The notes: a model not told the origin generated them from the sequence alone. A stretch of 62,543 nt of DNA from an uncultured Clostridia bacterium (GCA_949283145.1 CASDRL010000022.1:1-62543); one strand, 5' to 3'. Positions 24,505 to 34,307 are shown, counted from the stretch's first letter. Program-made: numbers and translations.

Positions 24505-27140
24505 TGGAAATAGACGTAAAGAAACTTTCACCGATGATGCAGCGCTATTTCGAGATAAAGGCAAATTATCCCGACAGTTTGCTGTTTTTCAGGCTCGGCG
24601 ACTTTTACGAGATGTTTTTCGAAGACGCGGAGACGGCGTCCCGCGTGCTCGACCTCACCCTCACGGGGCGCGACTGCGGGCTGAAAGACCGCCGTGCACC
24701 CATGTGCGGCGTGCCTTATCACGCGGTGGACAACTACATCCGCCGTCTCATCGACGCGGGATACAGGGTCGCGATCTGCGAGCAGCTCACCGATCCCGCG
24801 ACTTCAAAAGGGATGTTGGAGCGCGACGTCGTGAGGGTGGTCACTCCCGGCACCGTGATGGAAGAGGAGATCCTCGACGAAAAAGTCACCAATTATCTCG
24901 CCTCGGTGTGCCTTTGCGGCGACGCTTTCGGGCTGGCGTGGACGGACATCAGCACGGGGGAATTCTGCCTTTACGAATATGAAGGCGAGGACTGGGCGAC
25001 CAGGCTCTCCGACGTGCTGTCCTCCGCAAAACCGTCGGAATTCGTGTGCAACGAGGAGTTCGAGTCCGCATGGCGCAATGTCCCGTACTTTTCTTTCACG
25101 GATGCCAAACCGCGCTGCTGGCACGGGTTTGCCTACAATCTCCGCACGGCGGAAAAGAGACTTTGCGAAACTTTGGGCGTAGCGTCTCTTGCCGCATTCG
25201 AAGTCGAGGACAAGAAATACGCGGTGTCCGCAGCAGGCGGACTGCTGGAATATCTTTTGCAGACGCAGAAGCGCACGCTCGCGCAGATCGGCAGCGTCAC
25301 ATATCTGCATGATAAGTCCTTCATGCTGCTCGACGCGGCAACGCGGCGCAATCTCGAACTCACCGCCCGCGCCCGTGACGGCAAAAAGACGGGCTCTCTC
25401 ATAGGCGTGCTCGACAGGACGCGCACCGCAATGGGCGCGCGCACTTTGAGGGCGTGGCTCGAAAGACCTCTGAGGGACGAAAAAGCCATCAACGCCCGTC
25501 TTAATGCGGTGGAAACGTTGGTCGAAGACAGAGAGGCGCGCGAGAGCATCATCGAATCGTTGGGCGATGTCCGCGACCTGGAAAGGCTTGCGGGGCGGGT
25601 GGCGTACGGATCCGCAACGCCCGGGACGCTCATTGCGGTCTCTGACACGTTGAATGTGCTCCCCGCGCTCAAAAAGGCGGTTTCCGAGCTCAAAGATCCG
25701 CTCATAAAGCGCATCGCCGCAGACATCAGACCTTTGCCGCAGCTTGCGTCGGAGCTCGACCGCGCGCTGGAACGCAGCGCCCGCAAACTGGAAAAGGACG
25801 GCACCGGCGGCTATATCATCGCCCGTGGCTACGACAAAACTCTCGATTCGCTGCGGGACGTCAAGACCACGGCGCAGGAGTGGCTGACCAACCTCGAAGC
25901 CCGGGAGCGCGAAGCGACGGGGATACGCGGGCTCAAAGTCAAATATAACAAGGTGTTCGGCTACTACATCGAGGTGACGAATTCCTTCCTCGACAAGGTC
26001 CCGTACCGCTATCAGCGCAAGCAGACTCTTGTCGGTGCGGAAAGATTCATCACGGAAGAGCTGAAAGAGATCGAAACGCGCATTCTCACCGCGCACGAAG
26101 AGGCGGCGGCGCTCGAAAACAGGCTTTTCGACGAACTGAGGTCCAAGACTTTTCAGGAGCTTGCCTCTTTGCAAAAGACCGCGCGCGCCATCGCCGCACT
26201 GGATGTGCTGTGTTCATTCGCGGCGGTGGCGGTGCGTTCGGGCTATGTCAAGCCCGTCATCGGAGCGAAGGTGAAAGCCATCGACATAAAGGACGGCAGA
26301 CATCCCGTCGTCGAAACGCTGATGGAGCACGGCGCATATGTCCCCAACGATACGCTCCTTGACAGCGGCGACAACCGCACCGTCATCCTTACGGGGCCCA
26401 ATATGGCGGGGAAGAGCACTTATATGCGGCAGGTCGCCCTCATCACGCTCATGGCGCACATAGGCTCATTCGTGCCCGCAAAAAGCGCGGAGATCACTTT
26501 GACGGACAGGATCTTCACCCGCATAGGCGCAAGCGACGATCTTTCCGGCGGACAGTCCACGTTCATGGTGGAGATGATCGAAGTCGCCACCATCCTTAAC
26601 TACGCCACTTCCTCTTCGCTGCTCATATTGGATGAGATCGGACGGGGAACATCTACTTACGACGGGCTGAGTATCGCGTGGGCGGTGCTGGAATACATCA
26701 CATCCGCGATCCGCGCAAAGACGCTGTTTGCCACTCATTTCCACGAGCTCACGGACGCGGAGAGCTTCGGCGGAGTGAAAAACTACCGCGTCCTCGTCAG
26801 CGAGACGAAGGACAGGATCGTGTTCCTGCACAAGATAGCCAGAGGCAGCGCGTCCAGAAGTTTCGGCGTGGAAGTCGCGTCGCTCGCAGGCGTCAAAAAG
26901 AGCGTGATCGAACGCGCGCGCGGGATCATGGCGGAGCTTGAGAAGCGCGCCGCGGACCGCGATTCCAACAGTATGCTGCTGGCGTCGTCGGGCGGCAACC
27001 GCGAGGTCAGGCAGACCAGCCTTTTCGACAGAGAGGATTCCGAAGTGGAAAAGGAACTCAGAGAAATAGACGTCGAGAATCTGACGCCGCTGCAGGCGCT
27101 CACCGTTCTCAATGACCTCAAAAAGAAACTGGAAGATTGA
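24501..27140 (+). CDS. mutS: DNA mismatch repair protein MutS
   Basis: 879 residues, the usual length. The mismatch-recognition Phe-x-Glu is F35-Y-E37 in LGDFYEMFF. Connector, lever and clamp domains follow, then the ATPase with Walker A GPNMAGKSTYMRQ (about 635), Walker B LLILDEIGRGTSTYDG and the TLFATHFHEL signature. The last residues (LFDREDSEVEKELREIDV) are like the processivity-clamp/C-terminal tail of Bacillota MutS. It overlaps miaB by 4 nt and is followed after 3 nt by mutL. Confidence 0.97.
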   Translation: MMEIDVKKLSPMMQRYFEIKANYPDSLLFFRLGDFYEMFFEDAETASRVLDLTLTGRDCGLKDRRAPMCGVPYHAVDNYIRRLIDAGYRVAICEQLTDPATSKGMLERDVVRVVTPGTVMEEEILDEKVTNYLASVCLCGDAFGLAWTDISTGEFCLYEYEGEDWATRLSDVLSSAKPSEFVCNEEFESAWRNVPYFSFTDAKPRCWHGFAYNLRTAEKRLCETLGVASLAAFEVEDKKYAVSAAGGLLEYLLQTQKRTLAQIGSVTYLHDKSFMLLDAATRRNLELTARARDGKKTGSLIGVLDRTRTAMGARTLRAWLERPLRDEKAINARLNAVETLVEDREARESIIESLGDVRDLERLAGRVAYGSATPGTLIAVSDTLNVLPALKKAVSELKDPLIKRIAADIRPLPQLASELDRALERSARKLEKDGTGGYIIARGYDKTLDSLRDVKTTAQEWLTNLEAREREATGIRGLKVKYNKVFGYYIEVTNSFLDKVPYRYQRKQTLVGAERFITEELKEIETRILTAHEEAAALENRLFDELRSKTFQELASLQKTARAIAALDVLCSFAAVAVRSGYVKPVIGAKVKAIDIKDGRHPVVETLMEHGAYVPNDTLLDSGDNRTVILTGPNMAGKSTYMRQVALITLMAHIGSFVPAKSAEITLTDRIFTRIGASDDLSGGQSTFMVEMIEVATILNYATSSSLLILDEIGRGTSTYDGLSIAWAVLEYITSAIRAKTLFATHFHELTDAESFGGVKNYRVLVSETKDRIVFLHKIARGSASRSFGVEVASLAGVKKSVIERARGIMAELEKRAADRDSNSMLLASSGGNREVRQTSLFDREDSEVEKELREIDVENLTPLQALTVLNDLKKKLED

Positions 27141-27143
27141 GCT

Positions 27144-29075
27144 ATGGGCAGAATAAATATTTTGCAGCCGGGAGTTTTCAATATGATATCGGCGGGCGAA
27201 GTCGTGGAGCGCCCCGCCTCCGTCGTAAAGGAACTCGTGGAAAACAGCATTGACGCCGGCGCGACGGAGATATCCGTCGTGATAGAAGAGGGCGGTATCC
27301 GCCGCATCACTGTCAGCGATAACGGCACCGGAGTGCTTTCCGACGACATGCGCGCAGCGTTCCTTCCGCACGCGACGAGCAAACTCGCCGAGATAGTCGA
27401 CCTCGACACAGTCTCGACGCTCGGTTTCCGCGGCGAGGCGCTCGCGAGCATCGCCTCCGTGAGCGAAGTCACCATGATCTCTCACGCGGACGGCGCGCCC
27501 GCGGCGAACAGGATCGTGCTGAGCGCGGGAAAAGTGACCGAAGAGTGCGTGGACAGCCGCGCAAAAGGCACTTCCGTCACCGTTGAGAATCTCTTTTTCA
27601 ACACCCCCGCGCGCCTCAAATTCCTGAAAAAACCTTCCGTCGAACAGGGATATATCGTGGATGCGGTGGAGAAGATCGTATTGTCCGATCCCTCCCTCAG
27701 GATCTCGCTCAGCAACGAAAAGGGCGTGCTTTTGGAGCATGCTGGCGGCGATCTCGCGTCCGCGATGGCTGCGGTATATCCCGCCTTGGATATGAAGCGC
27801 TTTTTAAAGGTGGACAGGCTGTCTTCAAGCGGCGTCAGAGTCCGCGGCTATATCTCCGAAGTGGATAACACCGCGCCCACCAGGTCTCGCCAGACGGTGA
27901 TCGTCAACGGCAGACCCGTAAGCGTGGACACCGTCTCCGCCGCCGTGGATAAAGCGTATCGGGATTATCTCGTCAAACGCACTTATCCGATGTATGTGCT
28001 GGACATCCTCGTGCCGTTCGAAGACGTTGACGTCAATGTGCATCCCGCCAAAGCCGAAGTGCGTTTCCGCAACAAAAACGCCGTTTTCGGCGCCGTGTTC
28101 AGAGCCGTCGAAGAGGCGCTTAAAAGCTCTTTTTCCGAGCGCGAACACGCTTTTGAGCCTGCGGATAACTCGGATGCCGCCCCCATTGGGGATCCCGTCC
28201 GTTATGAGCAGACGGCAATGGATACCGCGGCTATGTATCCCTTTGAAGAAGAAGGCAGCGTTTCGCCGTACGGCACGGTCGTCGGTGTGAGCCGCGGCAG
28301 CGGGCGCGATGTTCCGTTCGACATCAGCTCCCTCCGGAATGCCGGAGCCGTCCGCGCGGGCTGGGCGCACGATCAGGTGTCCGACAGCAGCATTTCGCCT
28401 TATGCGACGGACGGCGCGGTGACGAGGGATATATATTCCGGGGCTGTCGCGAGCGAAATTGACGAGGATTTAGCGAATAGTTCTAACGGCAGGTTCCGTC
28501 TTTTCGACGGCACCATCGTCGGACAGATATTTGACACCTATCTCATTGTCGAACGCGCAAACGTGGTCTACATCATAGATCAGCATGCCGCACACGAACG
28601 CATCCTGTATGACAAGCTAATGAAACAGCTCGATCCGGAATATGCCCAAACATTGCTCATCCCGCACAAGCTGCGTCTCTCGGGCGAGGAAGGGGAATAT
28701 TTCGAAAAGGTGATGCCCGCGCTCAACGGAATGGGGTTCGTCATCGAAAAGAAAAGCAGCAGTTTCATCGTGTACGCCGTGCCCGAGCTCGTGGTCAGGA
28801 TGGACTTCGAGCGATTTTTGTCCGAACTGTTCTTGCACATGTTGGACGACGGCGAACTCAAACTTTCCGACCTCGTCAAAGAGAACGTTTGCAGGGACGC
28901 GTGCCGAGCTGCGATCAAAGGCGGAGAACATCTCTCCAAAATTCAGATCGAACAGGTGCTCTCAAACTTTATAGATGAAAAAGGCGTATTGCCGCAAAAG
29001 TGTCCGCACGGGCGCCCCGCCGTCGTTGCGCTCACTCGGCGCGATCTTGAGAAAATGTTTTTGAGGATCGTGTAG
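27144..29075 (+). CDS. mutL: DNA mismatch repair protein MutL
   Basis: A 643-residue GHKL ATPase plus a C-terminal dimerisation/endonuclease domain. The ATPase motifs are VVKELVENSIDAGA, DNGTG and the RGEALASI loop (all within about 25-105). A proline/serine-poor linker (about 335-460) precedes the endonuclease domain, with DQHAAHERILYDK (about 480-492), CPHGRP near the end and a CxC-like zinc site. The nicking motif means this organism probably uses methyl-independent repair, as in other bacteria without MutH. It uses a TAG stop. Confidence 0.96.
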   Translation: MGRINILQPGVFNMISAGEVVERPASVVKELVENSIDAGATEISVVIEEGGIRRITVSDNGTGVLSDDMRAAFLPHATSKLAEIVDLDTVSTLGFRGEALASIASVSEVTMISHADGAPAANRIVLSAGKVTEECVDSRAKGTSVTVENLFFNTPARLKFLKKPSVEQGYIVDAVEKIVLSDPSLRISLSNEKGVLLEHAGGDLASAMAAVYPALDMKRFLKVDRLSSSGVRVRGYISEVDNTAPTRSRQTVIVNGRPVSVDTVSAAVDKAYRDYLVKRTYPMYVLDILVPFEDVDVNVHPAKAEVRFRNKNAVFGAVFRAVEEALKSSFSEREHAFEPADNSDAAPIGDPVRYEQTAMDTAAMYPFEEEGSVSPYGTVVGVSRGSGRDVPFDISSLRNAGAVRAGWAHDQVSDSSISPYATDGAVTRDIYSGAVASEIDEDLANSSNGRFRLFDGTIVGQIFDTYLIVERANVVYIIDQHAAHERILYDKLMKQLDPEYAQTLLIPHKLRLSGEEGEYFEKVMPALNGMGFVIEKKSSSFIVYAVPELVVRMDFERFLSELFLHMLDDGELKLSDLVKENVCRDACRAAIKGGEHLSKIQIEQVLSNFIDEKGVLPQKCPHGRPAVVALTRRDLEKMFLRIV

Positions 29076-29077
29076 GC

Positions 29078-30064
29078 ATGGGCGGCGAAAGAGAAAAATA
29101 TCCGTTCGGAGCGCCGAATGCGGTGTTCGTTATGGGACCCACGGCGTCAGGAAAGTCAGAGTTTGCGTTCCGCATCGCAAAACGCTTCGGCGGCGAGATA
29201 ATTTCTGCCGACAGCATGCAGATATACCGCGGGCTCGACATCGGCACCGCCAAAGAACCCGAGTCCCGCCGCGCGGAAGTGCCGCATTCCATGATCGACA
29301 TAGTCGGCCCCGCCGAAGAATATTCCGTCGCGCGGTTTCGCGACGAAGCGACAGAGGCGGGCAAAAAAGCTCTTCTTGAAGGCAGACTTCCCGTTTTTGT
29401 CGGCGGAACGGGACTATATTTCGAGAGTCTGTTTTATCCTCTGAGTTTCGGCAGCGCGATGAAGGATCCGCAGCTCAGGAAGGAACTCGAAGACGAGCTT
29501 GCGCGTACGGGTGCCGAAGCCATGCACCGCAAACTCGCCGCCGCGGACCCGTCTGCCGCCGCGCGTCTGCACCCCAACGACACAAAACGCGTCATTCGCG
29601 CTCTGGAGATATCTCTGTCGGGTGCCGCCGTCAACAGAGCCGAAACGGGAACGGAAGTCCCGGATGTTATCGCGCTGAAATTCGAGCCGAGAGACAGAGC
29701 CGCACTGTATGCGCGCATCAACTGCCGCGTCGAAGAGATGATGAAGGCGGGGCTCAAAAACGAGATCGCGCGGATAAGTCCCGATCCCGAATGGCAGAGC
29801 ATGCAGGCGATAGGTTACAAGGAATTTATGGTATATTCCGCGCGCATACGCGACGGCAAGCTGCCGCTGACAGACGAGGAACTCGCCGCGACTGCCGAAC
29901 TCATCAAAAAACATACGCGCAATTACGCCAAACGACAATTGACGTGGTTCCGCCGCTACGCTTTTGCCGCAAGTTTCGATGTCGGTGACTTTGACGCCGC
30001 GGAGGAATACGTTGCAAAGCGTCTTGCGGAAAGCGGACGGCGGAATGCCGCCCGGACAGATTAA
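29078..30064 (+). CDS. miaA: tRNA dimethylallyltransferase MiaA
   Basis: A 328-residue enzyme that isopentenylates A37 of tRNAs reading UNN codons, giving the substrate for MiaB. Walker A GPTASGKSEFAFRI, the DSMQIYRGLDIGTAK block, FVGGTGLYFESL and the C-terminal TRNYAKRQLTWFRR segment are all visible. It begins 2 nt after mutL. With miaB at the start of the operon, both steps of ms2i6A37 formation bracket the two mismatch-repair genes. Confidence 0.96.
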   Translation: MGGEREKYPFGAPNAVFVMGPTASGKSEFAFRIAKRFGGEIISADSMQIYRGLDIGTAKEPESRRAEVPHSMIDIVGPAEEYSVARFRDEATEAGKKALLEGRLPVFVGGTGLYFESLFYPLSFGSAMKDPQLRKELEDELARTGAEAMHRKLAAADPSAAARLHPNDTKRVIRALEISLSGAAVNRAETGTEVPDVIALKFEPRDRAALYARINCRVEEMMKAGLKNEIARISPDPEWQSMQAIGYKEFMVYSARIRDGKLPLTDEELAATAELIKKHTRNYAKRQLTWFRRYAFAASFDVGDFDAAEEYVAKRLAESGRRNAARTD

Positions 30065-30142
30065 GGCTTTCAAACAAAAGTTAATTGTGTCCGGAACAAG
30101 AACTATCGAAAACAAGGAATTTTAGAATACTTCGGTGTAAAT

Positions 30143-31387
30143 ATGAGAAAAGATGCCGCAGAAAAACTTGTAAACGAATGCATTGCGGAATTAAAGCCCG
30201 AGTTCGACCGCATCGGCGCCGTAGCCTTGCACAATCAGGAAAAAGTGCTCAACGCTTTTCGCAACAACGCCGTCCAGGCACGGCATTTTTCGGGGAGCAC
30301 GGGTTACGGCTATGACGACGCGGGGCGGGACACTCTTTCGCAAGTCTTTGCAGACGCCTTAGGCGCCGAAAGCGCCGTAGTCTCGCCGATGATCACTGCG
30401 GGAACGCAGGCGCTCGCGCTCATGCTTTTCGGAGTGCTGCGTCCCGGCGATCTGTTGGTCTCCGTTTCGGGCAAACCGTACGACACTCTTGCCGATGTCA
30501 TTTCCGGTGAAAATTGCGGCTCATTGAAGGAATTCGGCATAGATTTTGAGCAGATCGAGCTCAAATTCGACGGTTTGACGCCCGTATTCGACTATTTTGC
30601 CATCGAAAAACTGCTGACGGAGCACAAAGTCAAGGCGATTTTCGCAGGCCGCAGCCGCGGCTATGAATGGCGCAGCGCCGTATCCGTGGAACAGATAGGC
30701 GAAATGATCGCTTTTGTCAAGCGGATCAGCCCCGAAACGCTGGTTTTGGTGGACAATTGTTACGGCGAATTCGTGGAAAAGATCGAGCCCACCGATGTCG
30801 GAGCGGATCTTATAGCGGGCTCGCTCATCAAAAACATCGGCGGCGGCATCGCGCCCACAGGCGGCTATATCGCCGGCAAAAAAGAGCTTGTTGAGCTCGT
30901 CGGAAAGCGCCTTACCGCGCCTTCGCTCGGTACGGAAGTCGGATCCTACGACGCTGGTTACACCAGGTTTTATCAAGGACTTTTCCTTGCGCCGCAAGTC
31001 ACCGAAAACGCACTGAAAAGCGCATTTTTGTTCGCCAAAGCTTACGAAAAACTCGGGTTCGACACGCTCCCGAAAGCGGGGATGCCTGCCTATGACATTG
31101 TCACCAGCATACGCATGAACGGCGCAAAGCATCTCACGGATTTCTGCGAGGCGATCCAAAGCGTGTCGCCCGTGGACAGCAACGTCATTCCCGTACCGTG
31201 GGCGATGCCGGGCTATCAGCACGACGTCATCATGGCTGCGGGTGCTTTTGTTCAAGGGGCGTCCATCGAACTCAGCGCCGACGCGCCGATCAAAGAGCCG
31301 TACATCGTCTATGTGCAAGGAGCTTTGACATTTGAGCACGCGCAGATCGCCGTGCGCGAAACATTGCAGCGCGTGATCCCGGATTGA
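30143..31387 (+). CDS. PLP-dependent YnbB/aluminium-resistance family protein
   Basis: A 414-residue fold-type I PLP enzyme of the group annotated as methionine gamma-lyase family or aluminium resistance protein (YnbB). The motifs HFSGSTGYGYDDAGRDTL, the PLP lysine in AGSLIKNIGGG (about residue 231) and the C-terminal YVQGALTFEHA are family hallmarks. Its real reaction has not been settled to my knowledge. In many Bacillota this gene follows miaA, mutL or hfq, as here (78 nt after miaA). No clear ribosome site; GGTG lies 9 nt before the ATG. Confidence 0.88.
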   Translation: MRKDAAEKLVNECIAELKPEFDRIGAVALHNQEKVLNAFRNNAVQARHFSGSTGYGYDDAGRDTLSQVFADALGAESAVVSPMITAGTQALALMLFGVLRPGDLLVSVSGKPYDTLADVISGENCGSLKEFGIDFEQIELKFDGLTPVFDYFAIEKLLTEHKVKAIFAGRSRGYEWRSAVSVEQIGEMIAFVKRISPETLVLVDNCYGEFVEKIEPTDVGADLIAGSLIKNIGGGIAPTGGYIAGKKELVELVGKRLTAPSLGTEVGSYDAGYTRFYQGLFLAPQVTENALKSAFLFAKAYEKLGFDTLPKAGMPAYDIVTSIRMNGAKHLTDFCEAIQSVSPVDSNVIPVPWAMPGYQHDVIMAAGAFVQGASIELSADAPIKEPYIVYVQGALTFEHAQIAVRETLQRVIPD

Positions 31388-31523
31388 CGGCTAATTGGCG
31401 GCGAACGAACGATTTGCGGCGAGAAGTATTACATATGCGGCGAATCGCGCCCGTAATGAGACAGGCAATCGCGCAGTTTAATGACCGAACGATCGACGGA
31501 TGAGCAAACGGATGACCGGCGCA

Positions 31524-31597
31524 CGAACAACCGGATGATCGCGGCATAATATTTATCTGCGCGCCGAACAACCGAATGACCGCGGCATAATATTTAT
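31524..31597. repeat. 33-nt direct repeat, two copies
   Basis: Copies at 31524-31556 and 31565-31597 (period 41) differ at two positions. Core is CGCGGCATAATATTTAT. Decayed relatives of the first half are visible back to about 31400. I see no palindromic repeats or regular spacers, so it is not a CRISPR array. Confidence 0.75.
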
Positions 31598-31702
31598 AAT
31601 TGCCTGCGCCGAACAGCCTAATAACAAATTACAGGTCGTCGAAAATTCAGAATTTCGTAAAGGATGGTTAACTCTACCGAAAAAGTCGCATTTTACCGCT
31701 TT

Positions 31703-31732
31703 CTATTCGCAAAAGTTGAGTTTTGCGAATAG
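31703..31732. repeat. Perfect 12-bp inverted repeat
   Basis: CTATTCGCAAAA (31703-31714) and TTTTGCGAATAG (31721-31732) around GTTGAG. There is no T-run, so it is not an obvious terminator. It lies about 300 nt upstream of the Xre regulator promoter. Confidence 0.7.
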
Positions 31733-32034
31733 ATTAATAGGCTCTCTGCCCTCAAATTTTTTGAAAATTTTCAGAAAGTTTTCGGTTTATGAAGCGGTGA
31801 TATGGGGCGAGATCCGACTATCGGGATGAACCGGAGCGGATGTCGGCGAAGAAGATCCGGCTTGCGGGGCGGGCGTAAAGGAGAATGTGCGGAGCACCGC
31901 CGAATCCCCGGGGATATAATGTGTAGTAAAAGCACAACAAACCGTCTTCCCTGTGCTCTATTATGTCCGACAGCCGTTTTTTTATATCGTTCGGATGCGA
32001 TCAAAGGATGTTCCACTCGTTTTCAAAAAGCGGC

Positions 32035-32063
32035 TTTACAATGCGGGCTTGTGATAGTATACT
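32035..32063 (+). promoter_or_regulatory. Promoter of the Xre regulator gene
   Basis: TTTACA (32035-32040), 17-nt spacer, TATACT (32058-32063). The start codon begins 7 nt after the -10 box, so the predicted transcript starts at or next to the ATG. Confidence 0.7.
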
Positions 32064-32069
32064 TATTTC

Positions 32070-32294
32070 ATGGGCTTAGGGGCTAGGATAAAGGAACTCA
32101 GGATAATGAGTGCTCTGACACAAGCGCAGCTTGCAGAAAAGGTCGGCGTGAACACCAGCGCGGTTTCTCTTTGGGAAAATGACATAAACGAACCCAAAGC
32201 AAGCTATGTGGCGCGTCTTGCGATAGTATTCGACGTGTCGTCCGATTATCTGCTAGGGATCGAGGACGAGGCAGGCAGCAGGATAAGGCCGTAG
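32070..32294 (+). CDS. Small Xre-family transcriptional regulator
   Basis: 74 residues made up of a single helix-turn-helix (LTQAQLAEKVGVNTSAVSLWENDINEP, about 15-41) and the short tail SSDYLLG typical of SinR/Xre proteins. It probably binds DNA as a dimer; the target is unknown. No ribosome-binding site precedes the ATG, and the promoter is so close that the message is predicted to be leaderless. No toxin, phage or conjugation gene is adjacent, so it is not clearly half of a two-gene module. A bidirectional terminator follows about 80 nt downstream. Confidence 0.85.
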   Translation: MGLGARIKELRIMSALTQAQLAEKVGVNTSAVSLWENDINEPKASYVARLAIVFDVSSDYLLGIEDEAGSRIRP

Positions 32295-32373
32295 CGCGGG
32301 ATCCGCCTGCGGTGTCGGCGCTGCTCTGCCGCGATTTCTGCGATCAACGGTGCAAATCGGGTCGCTTTTATTG

Positions 32374-32400
32374 AAAATAACGGCAAAATGCCGTTATTTT
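32374..32400. terminator. Bidirectional terminator
   Basis: AAAATAACGGC pairs with GCCGTTATTTT around AAAAT, with T-runs both ways. It separates the plus-strand Xre gene from the 3' end of the minus-strand ribF operon. Confidence 0.9.
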
Positions 32401-32491
32401 TGATGTTTTAGCAATACGCCACCCTATCTACACCGAATTTATCGTGTGCAAACGATTTTCCGTCCGAACCGCGGCATTCGCCTTAATATGG

Positions 32492-33391
32492 TCACTTTCG
32501 GTTGCGGACGGCTCCGTCTGCGGCCGACATCCATACATCCCGCATTTCGGCTGCGTCTTCCGCCTGAGTGCCTGCCGACTCCGAGAGGATGTGCGGCGTG
32601 AGCCCGTATTTAACGATGACTTCGGCAAAAGGTTCGAACTCGGGGCCGTAAACGTCGTCTGCAAACGTGAGGTGTCTTATCTCCCCTTTTGCGCCGTACT
32701 GTATTTTGGAGAAATGCACCTGCATATTTTTCGTCTTTTCTTCGCCGATGCCGTCGAGGAGTTTCTTGACGATGAGCTCAAAATCCTCCGTCGTTTTCAG
32801 ACTGCCGCCGTAGAGGGCGTTGATGTGCCCGAAATCCACGCAGGGATAGACATTACGTCCCATTTGGCACAATTCGACGATCTCTTCCACGGTACCGATC
32901 TGCGCCTGTTTGCCCATGGTCTCCGGACAGACGATGAGATTGTCGTAGGCGGATTCTTCCGCGATGAGTTCGAGTGCGCGCCCGAACGCCTCTTTTGTGC
33001 GGGCGAACGCCGCCTCGCGGGTGTCCTTCCCCTGCGCACCGGCGTGGAACACGCAGCGCTCTCCGCCGAAACTTTTCAGCACTTTGAGGGATGACAGCAG
33101 ATAATTCACAGAATTCTCCGCTTTTTCGGGTTCGGGAGAGGCAAAATTGATGAAATACGGCGCATGGACGCTCATTTCAATTCCGTATTCGTCGCACACG
33201 GCACCGATCGCCGCCGCGGTCGCGGTGGACACACGCACTCCTCTGCCGAAGGAATATTCAAAGATATCCAGCCCTTTTGCGGCGAGCCATGCGGGCATAT
33301 CCGCCGTGGCGGTGTGCCCTTCCGCGGCAAAACTTTCGGAGTGACCGGAAGGTCCGAAGAGCGGGCGGATTCCCGAAAACTTATTTTTCAT
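32492..33391 (-). CDS. Endonuclease IV-like TIM-barrel protein
   Basis: 299 residues of the AP-endonuclease-2 / xylose-isomerase-like TIM barrel. Candidate metal ligands are H in SVHAPY, H in VFHAG, E in CPETMGK, D and H in CVDFGH, and H in MQVHFSK, following the Nfo order. Nfo itself has HPG, ENTAG and DTCH, so the loops differ and the activity is not certain. The ATG at 33391 sits 6 nt after GGAGG; ATG at 33394 is the close alternative. It overlaps the ribF stop by 11 nt and is the last gene of the rimP-ribF run. Confidence 0.82.
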   Translation of the reverse strand: MKNKFSGIRPLFGPSGHSESFAAEGHTATADMPAWLAAKGLDIFEYSFGRGVRVSTATAAAIGAVCDEYGIEMSVHAPYFINFASPEPEKAENSVNYLLSSLKVLKSFGGERCVFHAGAQGKDTREAAFARTKEAFGRALELIAEESAYDNLIVCPETMGKQAQIGTVEEIVELCQMGRNVYPCVDFGHINALYGGSLKTTEDFELIVKKLLDGIGEEKTKNMQVHFSKIQYGAKGEIRHLTFADDVYGPEFEPFAEVIVKYGLTPHILSESAGTQAEDAAEMRDVWMSAADGAVRNRK

Positions 33392-34307
33392 CATTTGCCT
33401 CCGCAAAAATTTCTCTTATGTGTGCGACATCGCGCCCGAGCTGCTCCGCGAGCCCATCCGCCGAGCCGAAGTCGCTTATCCCGCGCAGTCTTTCATAGAA
33501 CGAGAGTTTTATTTTCTTTCCGTAGATGTCGCCGTCAAAATCGAGTATGAAGGTCTCCACGGACGGTTTCCCGTCCCCGAAAGTGGGTTTTGTGCCCACG
33601 TTTGTACCCCCGAGGAAGGTCTTTCCCGCGACGGTGACTTTGGTGGCGTAGACGCCGGGAGCCGGCATACAGCGGCTGTCGTCAAAGGGGATGTTTGCGG
33701 TGGGATAGCCGAAAGTGGCTCCCCTGCCGTGCGCGTGCGACACCTTGCCGAGCATGAAATATGGTTCGGAAAGCAGCGCGTTGACGCGCGCGATGTCCCC
33801 TGCCGAAAGAGCCTCCTTGACCGCCGTAGACGAGATTTTTTGTTTCTCGCCGTCGATGAAAAGAAGGGGCAGCACCTTGACATCGGCGCCGTATGAGCCG
33901 AAATCTTCGGCGAGGGTCGAGGCGTCTCCGGCTCTGTTTAAGCCGTATGTATAATCCTCGCCCGCGCGAACAGCCCGGATGTCCAGCGAGTCGCGGAGGA
34001 TATCCGCAAAGCGCTCCCGTGAGAGTGCGGCGAACCGCGAGTCGAACTCGGCCGAGACTATGACGTCGACGCCGAGACCGCGAAGCGCCTCTGCCCTTTC
34101 TTCAAATGTGTAGATGCGGGAACGTTTCCCGACGAATGCGCCGGGGTCGTTTGAAAAGGTGAAGACTGCACATTCACCGCCGTAACTTTCGGCGTGATCG
34201 CGTGCAGACGCAATAACTTCGGCATGTCCGCGATGCACGCAGTCGAAAAAACCGAGCGCGAGCGCGAGCGGAGCGTCATATTTTTCGCCGAAATTTATCT
34301 TTTTCAT
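33381..34307 (-). CDS. ribF: Riboflavin kinase / FAD synthetase
   Basis: A 308-residue bifunctional enzyme making FMN then FAD. The N-terminal nucleotidyltransferase domain has GFFDCVHRGHAEVI, with an HxGH-type motif, and SSTAVKEALSAGD. The C-terminal kinase domain (from about 185) has GRGATFGYPTANIPFDDS and the NVGTKPTFGDGKPSVETFILDF block. It overlaps truB by 4 nt, the usual neighbour in Bacillota. Confidence 0.95.
   Translation of the reverse strand: MKKINFGEKYDAPLALALGFFDCVHRGHAEVIASARDHAESYGGECAVFTFSNDPGAFVGKRSRIYTFEERAEALRGLGVDVIVSAEFDSRFAALSRERFADILRDSLDIRAVRAGEDYTYGLNRAGDASTLAEDFGSYGADVKVLPLLFIDGEKQKISSTAVKEALSAGDIARVNALLSEPYFMLGKVSHAHGRGATFGYPTANIPFDDSRCMPAPGVYATKVTVAGKTFLGGTNVGTKPTFGDGKPSVETFILDFDGDIYGKKIKLSFYERLRGISDFGSADGLAEQLGRDVAHIREIFAEANDEK

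Larger units (their letters stand above)
31388..32034. other. Noncoding gap with a short tandem repeat and an inverted repeat
   Basis: Nearly 650 nt with no credible gene. It holds a two-copy 33-nt direct repeat, loosely similar degenerate copies to its left (CGAACGA/CCGGATGA words from 31400), a perfect 12-bp inverted repeat and AT-rich tracts (31740-31790). It is lower in GC than either flank. Confidence 0.5.

Noticed and set aside
31524-31597. CRISPR-like repeat
   Set aside because: Only two copies, unpalindromic repeats, an 8-nt spacer and no cas genes.
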